Shown here piece by piece: positions 16,415-24,579 of a stretch of 31,291 bases of DNA. Made by a program: the position numbers and the translations under genes. Source of the DNA: CAYVCG01 sp964449985 (GTDB lineage: Bacteria > Bacillota > Clostridia > Lachnospirales > WRAX01); assembly GCA_964449985.1 (NCBI GenBank), contig CAYVCG010000020.1, positions 1 through 31,291 of the forward strand, read 5' to 3'. Under the pieces are notes generated by a model, which saw only the letters and a list, made by a program, of their open reading frames with translations, was not told the DNA's origin and ran no database searches. How positions within the stretch are numbered: position 1 is the stretch's first letter; every line of letters begins with the position of its first letter.

Positions 16415-17512
16415 TTATCCCCTCACAAATTGATAATTTACCGCATTCAGCACGGTTGTACACATAAACAAAATGAAATGCAATCCCCATTTAAGCATCA
16501 AAAAAGGTATTGATTTTATTCCGAATTTCTTTTTAAGAGGAAATTCTTTAACTGCTGTCCTTACCTCATCACGTAAGGCGTACTTTAGATACAACTTATA
16601 CCGTTTTCCAAATCCAAGGCCTTCCATCTTACGCGATAGTAAAAAAGCAAGTTCAACGCAGGACATAACTACCGTGCCCAACCAGTATTCCTTAATGTCA
16701 GCTCCTTTACGTGATTTTATCCTATCAGTCAGTTCATACCGCGCATCAAGCAGCTTTTCTTTTCCATCCAGTTTAGCTAATGCATTTTTCTCGTATCGCG
16801 AAATGGTTGAGGATTCTCTAAGCACGAGATAATAAAAACATTTGCTGGTGACATAACAACGCTTGGAACAGCTAAGATAATCGGAAATAAATACGGTGTC
16901 TTCACCTACCTTTAGTTGCTCATTAAATCGGAGATGATTATCCTCAATGATTTGCCTGCTAACCAATATCCGCCAAAGAGCCGGGTTTTCAACATAAAAT
17001 CCATCTGATTCGCCATGTAGCCAGCGATTGATTCCATCAAACGAGATACCAACAAAGCGGGATAGCAAATCAGAAATAATCTTATTGCCTTCATATATCC
17101 CTTCATCAAAGATTGGCGGACATGTCTGCGTAACATTCCCATCTTTATATCTATGATATCCATATATTACTGCATCTGCCTTGTTTTCGTTAGCAAATGC
17201 GCAAACCTGCTCGAATGTATAGTTTTCTGCAAAATCATCTGCATCAAAAAATATAATATATTCTCCCACCGCTTTCTCAATCCCCAGATTCCTTGCAGCG
17301 GAAACGCCTCTGTTAGGCTGATGAATAACTGTTATACGTTTATCCTTTCCTACGTATTGGTCACAAATATGTGGCGTCGAATCCGTAGAACCATCATCAA
17401 TTATGATTACTTCAAAATTATCAAACGTCTGAGCCAATATACTGTCAAGACAAACCTCAATATAATCTTCAACATTATATGCCGGGATTATCACGCTTAA
17501 CTTTATACCCAT
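16415..17512 (-). CDS. GT2 family glycosyltransferase
   Basis: A 365-aa GT2 enzyme: LSVIIPAYNVEDYIEVCLDSIL, IDDGSTDSTPH, GVSAARNLGI, FDADDFAENY (DXD) and GEDTVFISDYL (ED motif near residue 205). I start it at ATG 17512 because GGAG lies 9 nt upstream; an in-frame TTG further upstream at 17527 overlaps that site. The start lies inside the end of the polymerase gene (overlap 38 nt), so the two are tightly coupled. The C-terminus (about residues 320-360) is hydrophobic and basic, suggesting membrane attachment. Confidence 0.86.
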   Translation of the reverse strand: MGIKLSVIIPAYNVEDYIEVCLDSILAQTFDNFEVIIIDDGSTDSTPHICDQYVGKDKRITVIHQPNRGVSAARNLGIEKAVGEYIIFFDADDFAENYTFEQVCAFANENKADAVIYGYHRYKDGNVTQTCPPIFDEGIYEGNKIISDLLSRFVGISFDGINRWLHGESDGFYVENPALWRILVSRQIIEDNHLRFNEQLKVGEDTVFISDYLSCSKRCYVTSKCFYYLVLRESSTISRYEKNALAKLDGKEKLLDARYELTDRIKSRKGADIKEYWLGTVVMSCVELAFLLSRKMEGLGFGKRYKLYLKYALRDEVRTAVKEFPLKKKFGIKSIPFLMLKWGLHFILFMCTTVLNAVNYQFVRG

Positions 17513-18707
17513 AATCTCTATCTCCAATTCTGACGGAATTCTTAGCGTTTCCTACGTTTTCATAAATATATTTTCCGATTATGAGAAGTGGGAAACAATA
17601 TACAACCGTCGTAACATATGCTTCCATAATACCATAAAAAATAAATGCTATAATAAAAATCTTTTCCTTGTTTTCCATCTTATTTGCAAAAATGAATAGC
17701 ATAATTGATATTAAAATAAGATTAGCTATACCAAACAATATCATATATTGGATATATACATTGTCAAAATAAATGGTATCAAGCCAGTTACCGCTCCAAA
17801 ATGATTTTGCCGGAAAATTTATATATCTTCCCAAAAGCGTAACGCCATGGACATCGACCCCATATGCGCCGTAAAGCAAGCGCCCCGACATAAACTTGTC
17901 CAAAGAAATCCAAGCAGTGTTTAGCCATCCGGTTAATATAGGATAAGAAACGATTATAACGTAAACTAGTGCTGAAAATACAGGAAATCCATATTTTGAA
18001 ATGACAGTAAGCAAGCGTGTGATTTTATATGAACCCGTTTTCTCTAAAAATATCAGCAAAGTGACTACAGTCATAACAATCAAACCGCTGTTTGTATTCG
18101 TAAATAGATAAAAAATAATATTTACTGCCCATCCTATCAATAAATGAGGAAGTTTTATTTTGTTATAATACAAAAACATAAGTTCAAATATCGTCCATAC
18201 TACTATAAAAGAAAACATATTAGCATGGCCAATAAAAAACGAGTGGCGTATGATATCACCTTTGTGATATAGCGTCACGGCAGCAGGATTAATAAAGTAG
18301 ATTATAGAATACGCCGGCACATGAATAAAGATTGTTATTAGCTTCATGACACAACTAAGCTTAATTACCTTTTCTAACGGCATGCCTTGGAAGGCGATTA
18401 TACACAAAAACCCTATCAAATAAATATTGTTAATGCGGGCGCCTAAACAAGAAAAAATAACAACACCACATATAATAACCGTTGTCAAAAACTGTAACGG
18501 CGTATAACGCTGCAAGATTATTTTTAAAAATATAAGGCCGATAAAAATAGCTGTCAAAAAAGTGTCAAGAAGTTGGGGCCTTTGTATTAACGTTGTGCAA
18601 TCCAATATATATTTTATAAAAAAAACTGCAAACGCCAAATAAAATATTGTTTCAGGGATATTGGTTTTGTTTGTTCGCAAGACAAACCCTCTTTTCAGAA
18701 TATCCAT
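17475..18707 (-). CDS. Wzy-type EPS / O-antigen polymerase
   Basis: A 410-aa protein made almost wholly of membrane segments (roughly 11-12), with a larger extracellular loop around residues 270-320 (DVHGVTLLGRYINFPAKSFWSGNW). This layout is that of Wzy-type polymerases, which join flipped repeat units on the outer face of the membrane. Sequence identity in this family is always low, so the call rests on topology and neighbours: flippase, chain-length protein and CpsD-like protein are all in the locus and no other polymerase candidate is present. The ATG at 18707 overlaps the PssD-like gene by 13 nt. An in-frame TTG about 27 nt further in follows AGAGGG and is an alternative start. Confidence 0.8.
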   Translation of the reverse strand: MDILKRGFVLRTNKTNIPETIFYLAFAVFFIKYILDCTTLIQRPQLLDTFLTAIFIGLIFLKIILQRYTPLQFLTTVIICGVVIFSCLGARINNIYLIGFLCIIAFQGMPLEKVIKLSCVMKLITIFIHVPAYSIIYFINPAAVTLYHKGDIIRHSFFIGHANMFSFIVVWTIFELMFLYYNKIKLPHLLIGWAVNIIFYLFTNTNSGLIVMTVVTLLIFLEKTGSYKITRLLTVISKYGFPVFSALVYVIIVSYPILTGWLNTAWISLDKFMSGRLLYGAYGVDVHGVTLLGRYINFPAKSFWSGNWLDTIYFDNVYIQYMILFGIANLILISIMLFIFANKMENKEKIFIIAFIFYGIMEAYVTTVVYCFPLLIIGKYIYENVGNAKNSVRIGDRDYGYKVKRDNPGI

Positions 18708-19153
18708 CCGCCATATACCGCTTTAGGAAAAAATTTGATTGCATCCTCCCACTGGACAATAAACAGATCAGCTATCGGATATACAAGTTTTCCTGTAAGG
18801 GAAGGCGTATCCACGCGCGCGAACGATTCTATATAAATTAACTTTTTGCCCATGATTTTAGCAAGCAACGAGATAGGGTAGGTGGCTAAAGCGCCTGTGG
18901 ATATAACGCAATCGGGCTTTTCATGAATGAGTATTTTAAATGACTGAAAAAACAATCTTAAAAACTTAAATAAAAATAAAAGCTCTTTGCGGTTTATTTG
19001 ATCAACATAATATGCCTTTTCGCAAAAGCTTGCAACTGAAAAATCACTTTTCTCAGTAAAAAGGAAACCATCATGCCCTTGCAACAATTTCCGCAGGTTT
19101 GATATTTCTTCAAGATGACCGCCAGAAGATGCCGCAAAACATATTTTAGACAT
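18695..19153 (-). CDS. PssD / Alg14-like membrane partner of the glycosyltransferase
   Basis: A 152-aa protein of the Alg14 family: KICFAASSGGHLEEISNLRKLL at the N-terminus, a hydrophobic segment with VISTGALATYPISLLAKIMGKKLIYIESFARVD in the middle, and LFIVQWEDAIKFFPKAVYGG at the end. Alg14-type proteins anchor and complete the Alg13-type donor-binding subunit, here presumably the PssE-like protein encoded at 14130-14609 on the other strand. The ATG at 19153 follows AAAAGGA by 8 nt; an upstream in-frame TTG is discounted. It starts 5 nt after the stop of the chain-length gene. Confidence 0.88.
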   Translation of the reverse strand: MSKICFAASSGGHLEEISNLRKLLQGHDGFLFTEKSDFSVASFCEKAYYVDQINRKELLFLFKFLRLFFQSFKILIHEKPDCVISTGALATYPISLLAKIMGKKLIYIESFARVDTPSLTGKLVYPIADLFIVQWEDAIKFFPKAVYGGWIF

Positions 19154-19158
19154 ATCTA

Positions 19159-19821
19159 TCATCCTTTTTTGCAATATGGTATCGCAGTGAGTATCTCACC
19201 TTTGTTTTCATAACATTGGTATATAGAATTGACCTTGCTTGAAAACATCTCTTTAAATATAATAAAACCTGCCGAAAGAAGGAACGACCCGAGTGTTCCC
19301 GCCAGCATAATATTACGCTGTTCATTACCAGGGATTGGTGTTACAGTTTTAGCAGTATCCAAAACATTTATTGAGCTATTACCAGTTATCATCGTTATTT
19401 GCTCAACAAAAGCATACGCAACAGCGTTTGCAATACGCATAGCATTTGCCGATTTTGATGATTTCGCAGTTATTTGCATAACATAAGAATTATTATTTAA
19501 TGTGACCGAAATACTATTTTGTATCTGATCTGGTGTGACCCCAATATCCTCAAGACTAATTGCGGCATACTCGCATACACGGTTACTTGCGACAACCTCA
19601 GAATAATTTGTTAACACAGTGCCGCCGGTAAGCTGCTCTGGATAAACTGAGTATGTTACGCAGATTGAAGACGTAGCCTTAAATACGTATGTATTGGAAA
19701 CGCTTTCTGCTATTGCCAACCCTGCAAGCGTTCCTGCCAACGTAATTAACAGAATAATTATGCGGCTTCGCCACAATCTGTTAATTATAAATTTAATATC
19801 TTCTATGCTTAATCCTATCAT
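19159..19821 (-). CDS. Wzz/CapC-type chain-length and tyrosine-kinase modulator
   Basis: A 220-aa polysaccharide co-polymerase. Two membrane segments (about residues 20-40 and 170-190) enclose an extracellular domain, and the region before the second segment carries the proline-containing motif TVTPIPGNEQRN typical of Wzz/CpsC proteins. In Gram-positive capsule systems such a protein activates a separate CpsD kinase and sets polymer length together with the polymerase. The cytoplasmic tail here is short (about 25-30 residues). The gene lies in the usual company of cpsD but is separated from it by one unknown gene. The closest GGAG is 14 nt from the ATG, a long spacing. Confidence 0.87.
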   Translation of the reverse strand: MIGLSIEDIKFIINRLWRSRIIILLITLAGTLAGLAIAESVSNTYVFKATSSICVTYSVYPEQLTGGTVLTNYSEVVASNRVCEYAAISLEDIGVTPDQIQNSISVTLNNNSYVMQITAKSSKSANAMRIANAVAYAFVEQITMITGNSSINVLDTAKTVTPIPGNEQRNIMLAGTLGSFLLSAGFIIFKEMFSSKVNSIYQCYENKGEILTAIPYCKKG

Positions 19822-19839
19822 AATACGCCCATCTTCTCC

Positions 19840-20538
19840 TTAATCATTCGTTCTTCGGCGAACTATAAATAATGCGGTCGTAAACAAAGAACAAACCAAA
19901 AATCCCGCGACATAGATAACCTGCGCGGTGCTTGTGAATAACCCAAATATGAGTGATTGGCTTTCGCTCGGTTGCTCTTCCAAAGGGCTGTCCGGCGCAT
20001 TTGTTTTTCCTTCTTCAGAACGCACAGGTATCTGGACTGTTACCGTATTCACGAACGAATCAAACGCATTGCCTGATATAAAGCCCGTTAGTTGCCCGGT
20101 CTCATCAAGAGGCCCAGGAACAAGCTCAGACACCTTTGTATAGTAACTTATCGCCAAGACGCACTTTATATTGTCTGCCGAAGTCAAATCAACAGTTTTA
20201 GTCTTTATTTTGAACGTAGCAGAATCAATTTCCGATGGTTTTATTTCGTCTATATAAATTTGATTTACACCGCCAAACTCGGCCGGCGGCGAAGCGATAT
20301 TTTGCCATTGTGCTGTCACCAAGACGCTGTATACAGATTGAGTCGTACTGGTGTTTTTCAGCATAAAAGAAACCTTACCGTCTGAACCGGTCATAAGGCC
20401 GCCATTTTCGACAATGCAATCGTTAACAATGATTCTTGCAGGAACAATTTGTTGGGCTGCAAAGGCATTATGAAATAATGATAAAACAATTGCAACAACC
20501 GCTATGAATGCGAATAATATCTTTTTTCGATTTTTCAT
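19840..20538 (-). CDS. Unknown exported protein with C-terminal membrane anchor
   Basis: A 232-aa protein of no family I recognise with a clear topology. A signal peptide (MKNRKKILFAFIAVVAIVLSL, cleavage near AFA) leads to an extracellular beta-rich domain of about 140 residues reminiscent of Ig-like/CARDB folds (GKVSFMLKNTSTTQSVYSVLVTAQW, DSATFKIKTKTVDL). A Pro/Ser/Glu-rich linker follows (residues 175-195), then one membrane helix and a short basic cytoplasmic end (RRRTND). It is made from the same transcript as the CpsD-like and Wzz-like proteins and lies between them. AAGGGA is 8 nt before the ATG. It could be a surface scaffold or sensor for polymer assembly; that is inference from position only. 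Confidence 0.75.
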   Translation of the reverse strand: MKNRKKILFAFIAVVAIVLSLFHNAFAAQQIVPARIIVNDCIVENGGLMTGSDGKVSFMLKNTSTTQSVYSVLVTAQWQNIASPPAEFGGVNQIYIDEIKPSEIDSATFKIKTKTVDLTSADNIKCVLAISYYTKVSELVPGPLDETGQLTGFISGNAFDSFVNTVTVQIPVRSEEGKTNAPDSPLEEQPSESQSLIFGLFTSTAQVIYVAGFLVCSLFTTALFIVRRRTND

Positions 20539-20553
20539 TTTAACTATCCCTTA

Positions 20554-21333
20554 CTATCTTTTCGTTTGCTTTGGTTTAAGCCATTTTCTGTGCTTTTTGG
20601 TCAAAATCTTCTCGTCAAAATAGTCATGCTGTGGATAAAAGTTTTTATATTGCCATTCGTCAACATTATTTACAATAAGCCCATAATATTGCTCTCCCAA
20701 GTCATCCATAATATATCTGGCATCGGATAACTGTTTTTTAGTTGTATTTCGCAATGAGCAGACAAGCGCAACGCCATCAACCGCTGGCAATATAACAGAG
20801 GCATCGGGCACAACAGTTATTGATGGACAGTCATAAATGACAAAGTCATACATTTTTTTTGTCTCTCTCATAAAGAAGCCCATTTTTTCGGAACACAACA
20901 GAGGCACTGCGCTTTTATTCATACCACCGCTCGGAACAAAATGTAGCTTTTCATAATTTGTGCAACATGTAATGCTTGATAAATCTTCGGAAGAAGAGAT
21001 AAAGCTGGATAATCCCTTGTTCGCACTGCGCACGACATGCTTATACATATTTCCTTTTCTAAAATCAAGATCTACAAGAAGAGTGTTCCAGCCGGAAAGC
21101 GATAAAGCTATAGCCAAGTTAATAGCGATCGTCGTCGTTCCGTTTGCTGAGCCACAACTGGTAAGTAGAATAGATTTTCTACCGGTTTCCCTTTTGTGAT
21201 GATGCACTTTGACAACCAACCTATCTATAGCTTCCGATATAAGCCGATTGTCATTACGATAAAACCGCACATCTGTAGGTTGTAGATCAACATTGTTTAA
21301 TGGGCGCTGAGCGCCAATATAATCATCATACAT
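20554..21333 (-). CDS. CpsD-like BY-kinase homologue lacking the Walker A lysine
   Basis: A 259-aa cytoplasmic P-loop protein of the bacterial tyrosine kinase (CpsD/CapB) family, which normally phosphorylates its own tyrosine tail and controls polymer length with Wzz. Walker A' (LLVDLDFRKG, Asp88, Asp90, Arg92) and Walker B (FVIYDCPS, Asp168) are intact. Walker A is not: the usual PGEGKST is SANGTTT (residues 62-68), with Thr66 where the phosphate-binding lysine should be. The codons read GGA ACG ACG ACG, two changes from a lysine codon, so a simple sequencing error is unlikely. The tail has three spaced tyrosines (WQYKNFYPQHDYF) before a basic end. The start at ATG 21333 follows AAAAGGA; an upstream in-frame TTG is discounted. 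It may be an inactive or strongly altered kinase. Confidence 0.85.
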   Translation of the reverse strand: MYDDYIGAQRPLNNVDLQPTDVRFYRNDNRLISEAIDRLVVKVHHHKRETGRKSILLTSCGSANGTTTIAINLAIALSLSGWNTLLVDLDFRKGNMYKHVVRSANKGLSSFISSSEDLSSITCCTNYEKLHFVPSGGMNKSAVPLLCSEKMGFFMRETKKMYDFVIYDCPSITVVPDASVILPAVDGVALVCSLRNTTKKQLSDARYIMDDLGEQYYGLIVNNVDEWQYKNFYPQHDYFDEKILTKKHRKWLKPKQTKR

Positions 21334-21359
21334 AATAAATATCCTTTTAAAATCACAGC

Positions 21360-22349
21360 TCAAGCGAGCAGATTTTTAAACTTAAAATAACATGCCAAAA
21401 GCAAATAACGCCCCCGTTTAAACCAGTCAAATTCTAGCCTTTTAAATACTGATGCCAGTTTGCTTTTATCGACATGCGCTAAAATATCAGGAATGGGGTC
21501 TTTGCTTTTTATTTCCGCATATAACGCTCTTAGCTCGGACAAACCCATGCCATGAGCTTGCCTCATTAATAAATCCGTAATCACGGAAAAAAATTGCCGA
21601 TATGCGGCTGAGTATAACTCCGCGTTACTACATGATGAAAGATACTCGTTTCGTCTTAAATAAAGTTCATTGAAATCCTTTAATTTGTTAAAAACATTTG
21701 TTGTATTCATGGCTCCGTTATCATTGAGCCTATATACAAGAATACATTCATTAGAAAGCATGAATGTATTTGCAGCCTGAACAAAATCTATTACAAAAAT
21801 TGCATCTTCACATGTCTTTAACCCTTTTTTAAAGCGCAAACCATGATTTGCAATTATATCTCGCCTAAACAGCTTTCCCCAACATGTATTTAGCATAGGC
21901 GTCGCCAACATAATATAACGGATTTTTTCTATCCCAGCCGCAGCTTTATCAATCGGATAAAGCTCTTTTTTCTTGTTTCCCGATGAATATAATGATTCAT
22001 AAGCAAACGCGACAAAATCATTTTTTGCAGACTCCGCATGAGAAAGAATAAGCGGCCATTGCTTCTCATTAATAAAGTCATCAGAATCAAGAAAAAAGAC
22101 ATAGCGGCCAGTAGCACTTTCAAGCCCGACGTTACGACTATCCGAAACCCCTGAATTTGATTTATGTATTACTTTAAAACGGCTGTCGCAATTGGCGTAT
22201 TCATTACAAATGTCGCCGGTAGCGTCAGTCGAACCGTCATTAACGAGTATGCATTCAATATCCAAATCAGGACAGGCAATAACGGAATCTAAACATTCGC
22301 GCAAGTATTTTTCAGCGTTATACATAGCTATGATGATACTGATATTCAT
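21360..22349 (-). CDS. GT2 family glycosyltransferase
   Basis: A 329-aa GT2 enzyme: ISIIIAMYNAEKYLRECLDSV, VNDGSTDATGD, GVSDSRNVGL, LDSDDFINEK (DXD) and CEDAIFVIDFV (ED motif near residue 185). Its ATG overlaps the stop of the upstream GT2 gene by 4 nt (ATGA), a translational coupling. The C-terminus ends in a basic and aromatic stretch that may touch the membrane. It precedes the CpsD-like gene by 26 nt. The specific sugar is not deducible. Confidence 0.86.
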   Translation of the reverse strand: MNISIIIAMYNAEKYLRECLDSVIACPDLDIECILVNDGSTDATGDICNEYANCDSRFKVIHKSNSGVSDSRNVGLESATGRYVFFLDSDDFINEKQWPLILSHAESAKNDFVAFAYESLYSSGNKKKELYPIDKAAAGIEKIRYIMLATPMLNTCWGKLFRRDIIANHGLRFKKGLKTCEDAIFVIDFVQAANTFMLSNECILVYRLNDNGAMNTTNVFNKLKDFNELYLRRNEYLSSCSNAELYSAAYRQFFSVITDLLMRQAHGMGLSELRALYAEIKSKDPIPDILAHVDKSKLASVFKRLEFDWFKRGRYLLLACYFKFKNLLA

Positions 22350-23359
22350 AAGTAAACCCCAATACCGCGATTTATTTTATTTTTTATTGAACGCACGGCT
22401 GGGAATATGAGAGAATATAACCTGTAAGTTGCTTTGCCAACTGTACGCATATATATAGCCTGATGTGATTTTTGGATCTTTAAAATCCTGTTTTTTCTCC
22501 ATTTTGGAAAAGCATTTACAAGCGTGCTCCAGTTCTGTAAAAGCGCGGTTTTTCTTTGAGCTGCGTCTTTTATCCCGCACATACGTAAAAAAGAGCTACA
22601 CAACAATATGCGCGTATATAAAAACTCCAACGCTTCTTCATATTCAGCATAAAATCCGTTATCTTTATAATAGTCCGTAATATTTTTGAGAATTTGAAAT
22701 ATTTGCATGGTTTTAGTCGTAGAGAAATTATTGATAGAATTTGAACGTTGAACATAATGATATGGCGCTATATCAACGTATTCATAACGATTTATGTGTG
22801 GTATAAGCTTGGCATAAAATTCCAGATCTTCATAATATAAGCCTAATGGAAACCAAGCATCTGCCTTTAGCAAAATAGAACGGCGATAAAGCTTGTTCCA
22901 TACGATACATCTACCCATACATAGCAGCGCGTGCTTGTCAAAATATTTCTCAACGATTTCTGTATCTTCACTGTTTTGGTATGTGTGGTGCAGATTGCAC
23001 TCTACAATATCTGCACCTGTTTCATAAGCTTTTTTAATAAGAGTGCTACACATATCGCTGTCTATATAGTCATCCGAATCTACGAACAACACAAATTCTC
23101 CATGTGCAATACGAAGCCCGGAATTTCTCGCACCAGACAGACCAGCGTTTTGTTGATGAATTACAGTAACACGACTGTCCTGAGCGGCATATGTATCGCA
23201 CATTTCACCACAACGATCTGGCGAGCCATCATCGACAAGGATTAACTCAATATCTTTGTGATCTTGCGCAAGTATGCTGTCAACACATCTTTCTAAATAT
23301 TCTTCTACGTTGTAAATAGGGACAATAACTGAAATAAGATTTGCTGTTGACAAGGACAT
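22346..23359 (-). CDS. GT2 family glycosyltransferase, first gene of the minus-strand EPS set
   Basis: A 337-aa GT2 enzyme: ISVIVPIYNVEEYLERCVDSIL, VDDGSPDRCGE, AGLSGARNSGL, VDSDDYIDSD and LYYEDLEFYAKL (ED motif). The annotated ATG at 23359 is only 2 nt after AAAGGA, too close for good initiation; the in-frame TTG at 23353 is 8 nt from it and would give a protein starting just before TANLISVIVP. The 138 bp upstream, to the birA stop, should contain the promoter for this operon. I saw no convincing -35/-10 pair there: TTGACT occurs, but its best -10 is poor. Confidence 0.86.
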   Translation of the reverse strand: MSLSTANLISVIVPIYNVEEYLERCVDSILAQDHKDIELILVDDGSPDRCGEMCDTYAAQDSRVTVIHQQNAGLSGARNSGLRIAHGEFVLFVDSDDYIDSDMCSTLIKKAYETGADIVECNLHHTYQNSEDTEIVEKYFDKHALLCMGRCIVWNKLYRRSILLKADAWFPLGLYYEDLEFYAKLIPHINRYEYVDIAPYHYVQRSNSINNFSTTKTMQIFQILKNITDYYKDNGFYAEYEEALEFLYTRILLCSSFLRMCGIKDAAQRKTALLQNWSTLVNAFPKWRKNRILKIQKSHQAIYMRTVGKATYRLYSLIFPAVRSIKNKINRGIGVYL

Positions 23360-23497
23360 TATCCTTTCTTATCAAATTAGTAAATAAATCCGAAAAAAAG
23401 TCTTTAGCCACTATTTTACGTAATATTTTGACACTTTTTCTATTATGTGAGGTTAACATAAAACACTTGTTAAGTCAAGGAATATTGTTAATAACGA

Positions 23498-24481
23498 CTA
23501 ATGCTGGGCATAAAAATCGCCTCTAATGCTTATTTCACCAGATGTTAGCGTAACGATGGTTCCATTGTGTAACCGAGCAACTAGACCTCCATTTTCATTT
23601 ATGTCTATAGCTTTGCCAAAAGACCTCATATCTCCGTGTATAATCTCAATGTCTTTGCCAAGCACTGCCGAATATTGCTTGTATTCATCCATAAAATTAT
23701 ATACATTTAGATTATCGGTTATGGAGAAAAGCTCATGAAGTATTTTTGCAGTAATCCTATTGCGGGGTATGACTTCACTACCTTTAAGGGTAGTTGCAAT
23801 GGGTTTTAAAGCATCCGGAAAGTTGTTAGTAGAAATGTTAATCCCGATTCCAACAATAACATATTCGACTGTTCCGCTTTCAAAATCCATTCCTGCCTCA
23901 GTTAGTATACCACAAACCTTTTTACCGTCTAAAAGGATATCATTGACCCATTTTATTTTTGGAGATAGGTGATTGTAAAGTTTTGTTATGGCTCTACAAA
24001 CTGCAACTGATGCCGCAGTGGTTACAAGCCCGCTATCAATAACATTCAGCGCAGGCCGCAGTATTACGCTCATATAAATACCTGCATCACACGGTGAGAA
24101 AAAGCTCCGACCCATGCGCCCTCGGCCTGCCGTTTGCTCATTGGATATAATCACTGTTTTATCCTTTGCCCCGTTGCATGCAAGCCTTTTTGCTTCGGTG
24201 TTTGTTGAAGTAAGCGATGAATAAACATAGATGTCACTGAGCTTGTGCTTGTTTTCTATATATGTTTTTATTCCCTCAGCTGATATAATATCATTTTCTG
24301 CTTCAAACACATAACCTTTGTTAGTAACGGCTTTGATCACATACCCATCCTGCCTCAACTCATTTATTGCTTTCCAGATGGCATTTCGAGAAATATAAAG
24401 CTCCTGCGCCAGTGATTCTCCGGAAACGCTTTGCCCTCGGTTTTGCTCCAGAATTTTTAAAATATTGCTTTTTGTTGACAT
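23498..24481 (-). CDS. birA: Bifunctional biotin-protein ligase / biotin repressor
   Basis: A 327-aa class II BirA. The N-terminal winged helix-turn-helix (residues 1-60, with LAQELYISRNAIWKAINELRQDGY) binds the biotin operator. The catalytic domain makes biotinyl-AMP and transfers biotin to carboxylase carriers; it carries GRGRMGR (119-125) and the IKWVNDILLDGKKVCGIL segment, and ends in the small SH3-like domain (GLVARLHNGTIVTLTSGEI). The start at 24481 follows a GGGGGT ribosome binding site and fits the family N-terminus; an ORF start 36 nt upstream is disfavoured. It has its own consensus promoter. No biotin synthesis or transport gene is in the window. Confidence 0.93.
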   Translation of the reverse strand: MSTKSNILKILEQNRGQSVSGESLAQELYISRNAIWKAINELRQDGYVIKAVTNKGYVFEAENDIISAEGIKTYIENKHKLSDIYVYSSLTSTNTEAKRLACNGAKDKTVIISNEQTAGRGRMGRSFFSPCDAGIYMSVILRPALNVIDSGLVTTAASVAVCRAITKLYNHLSPKIKWVNDILLDGKKVCGILTEAGMDFESGTVEYVIVGIGINISTNNFPDALKPIATTLKGSEVIPRNRITAKILHELFSITDNLNVYNFMDEYKQYSAVLGKDIEIIHGDMRSFGKAIDINENGGLVARLHNGTIVTLTSGEISIRGDFYAQH

Positions 24482-24507
24482 CGCTAATACCCCCATATTA
24501 TTGCTAA

Positions 24508-24536
24508 ATAATAGCATAACAGCCCCAAATTGTCAA
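24508..24536 (-). promoter_or_regulatory. birA promoter
   Basis: On the minus strand TTGACA (24531-24536) and TATTAT (24508-24513) are separated by exactly 17 bp, a near-perfect SigA promoter. The start would be near 24502, about 20 nt before the birA ATG. The -35 box lies at the inner end of one arm of the 17-bp inverted repeat at 24519-24572. Confidence 0.75.
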
Positions 24537-24572
24537 CTTGTAAAGCAACTCTCGGTGACAATTTGGGGCTGT
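24519..24572. repeat. 17-bp inverted repeat between hydF and birA (terminator and/or operator)
   Basis: ACAGCCCCAAATTGTCA (24519-24535) is repeated exactly in inverted orientation at 24556-24572, with 20 bp between. It begins 7 nt after the hydF stop, so as RNA it forms a long hairpin that could end the hyd transcript, though the following U tract is poor. The arm nearest birA overlaps the -35 box and spacer of the birA promoter, so an operator function is also possible. Confidence 0.7.
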
Positions 24573-24579
24573 ATTAATA

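Noticed and set aside
23441..23497. GGTTAACAT and TTGTTAA elements downstream of birA as a BirA operator
   Set aside because: Only single half-sites without a properly spaced partner, and located after rather than before birA.
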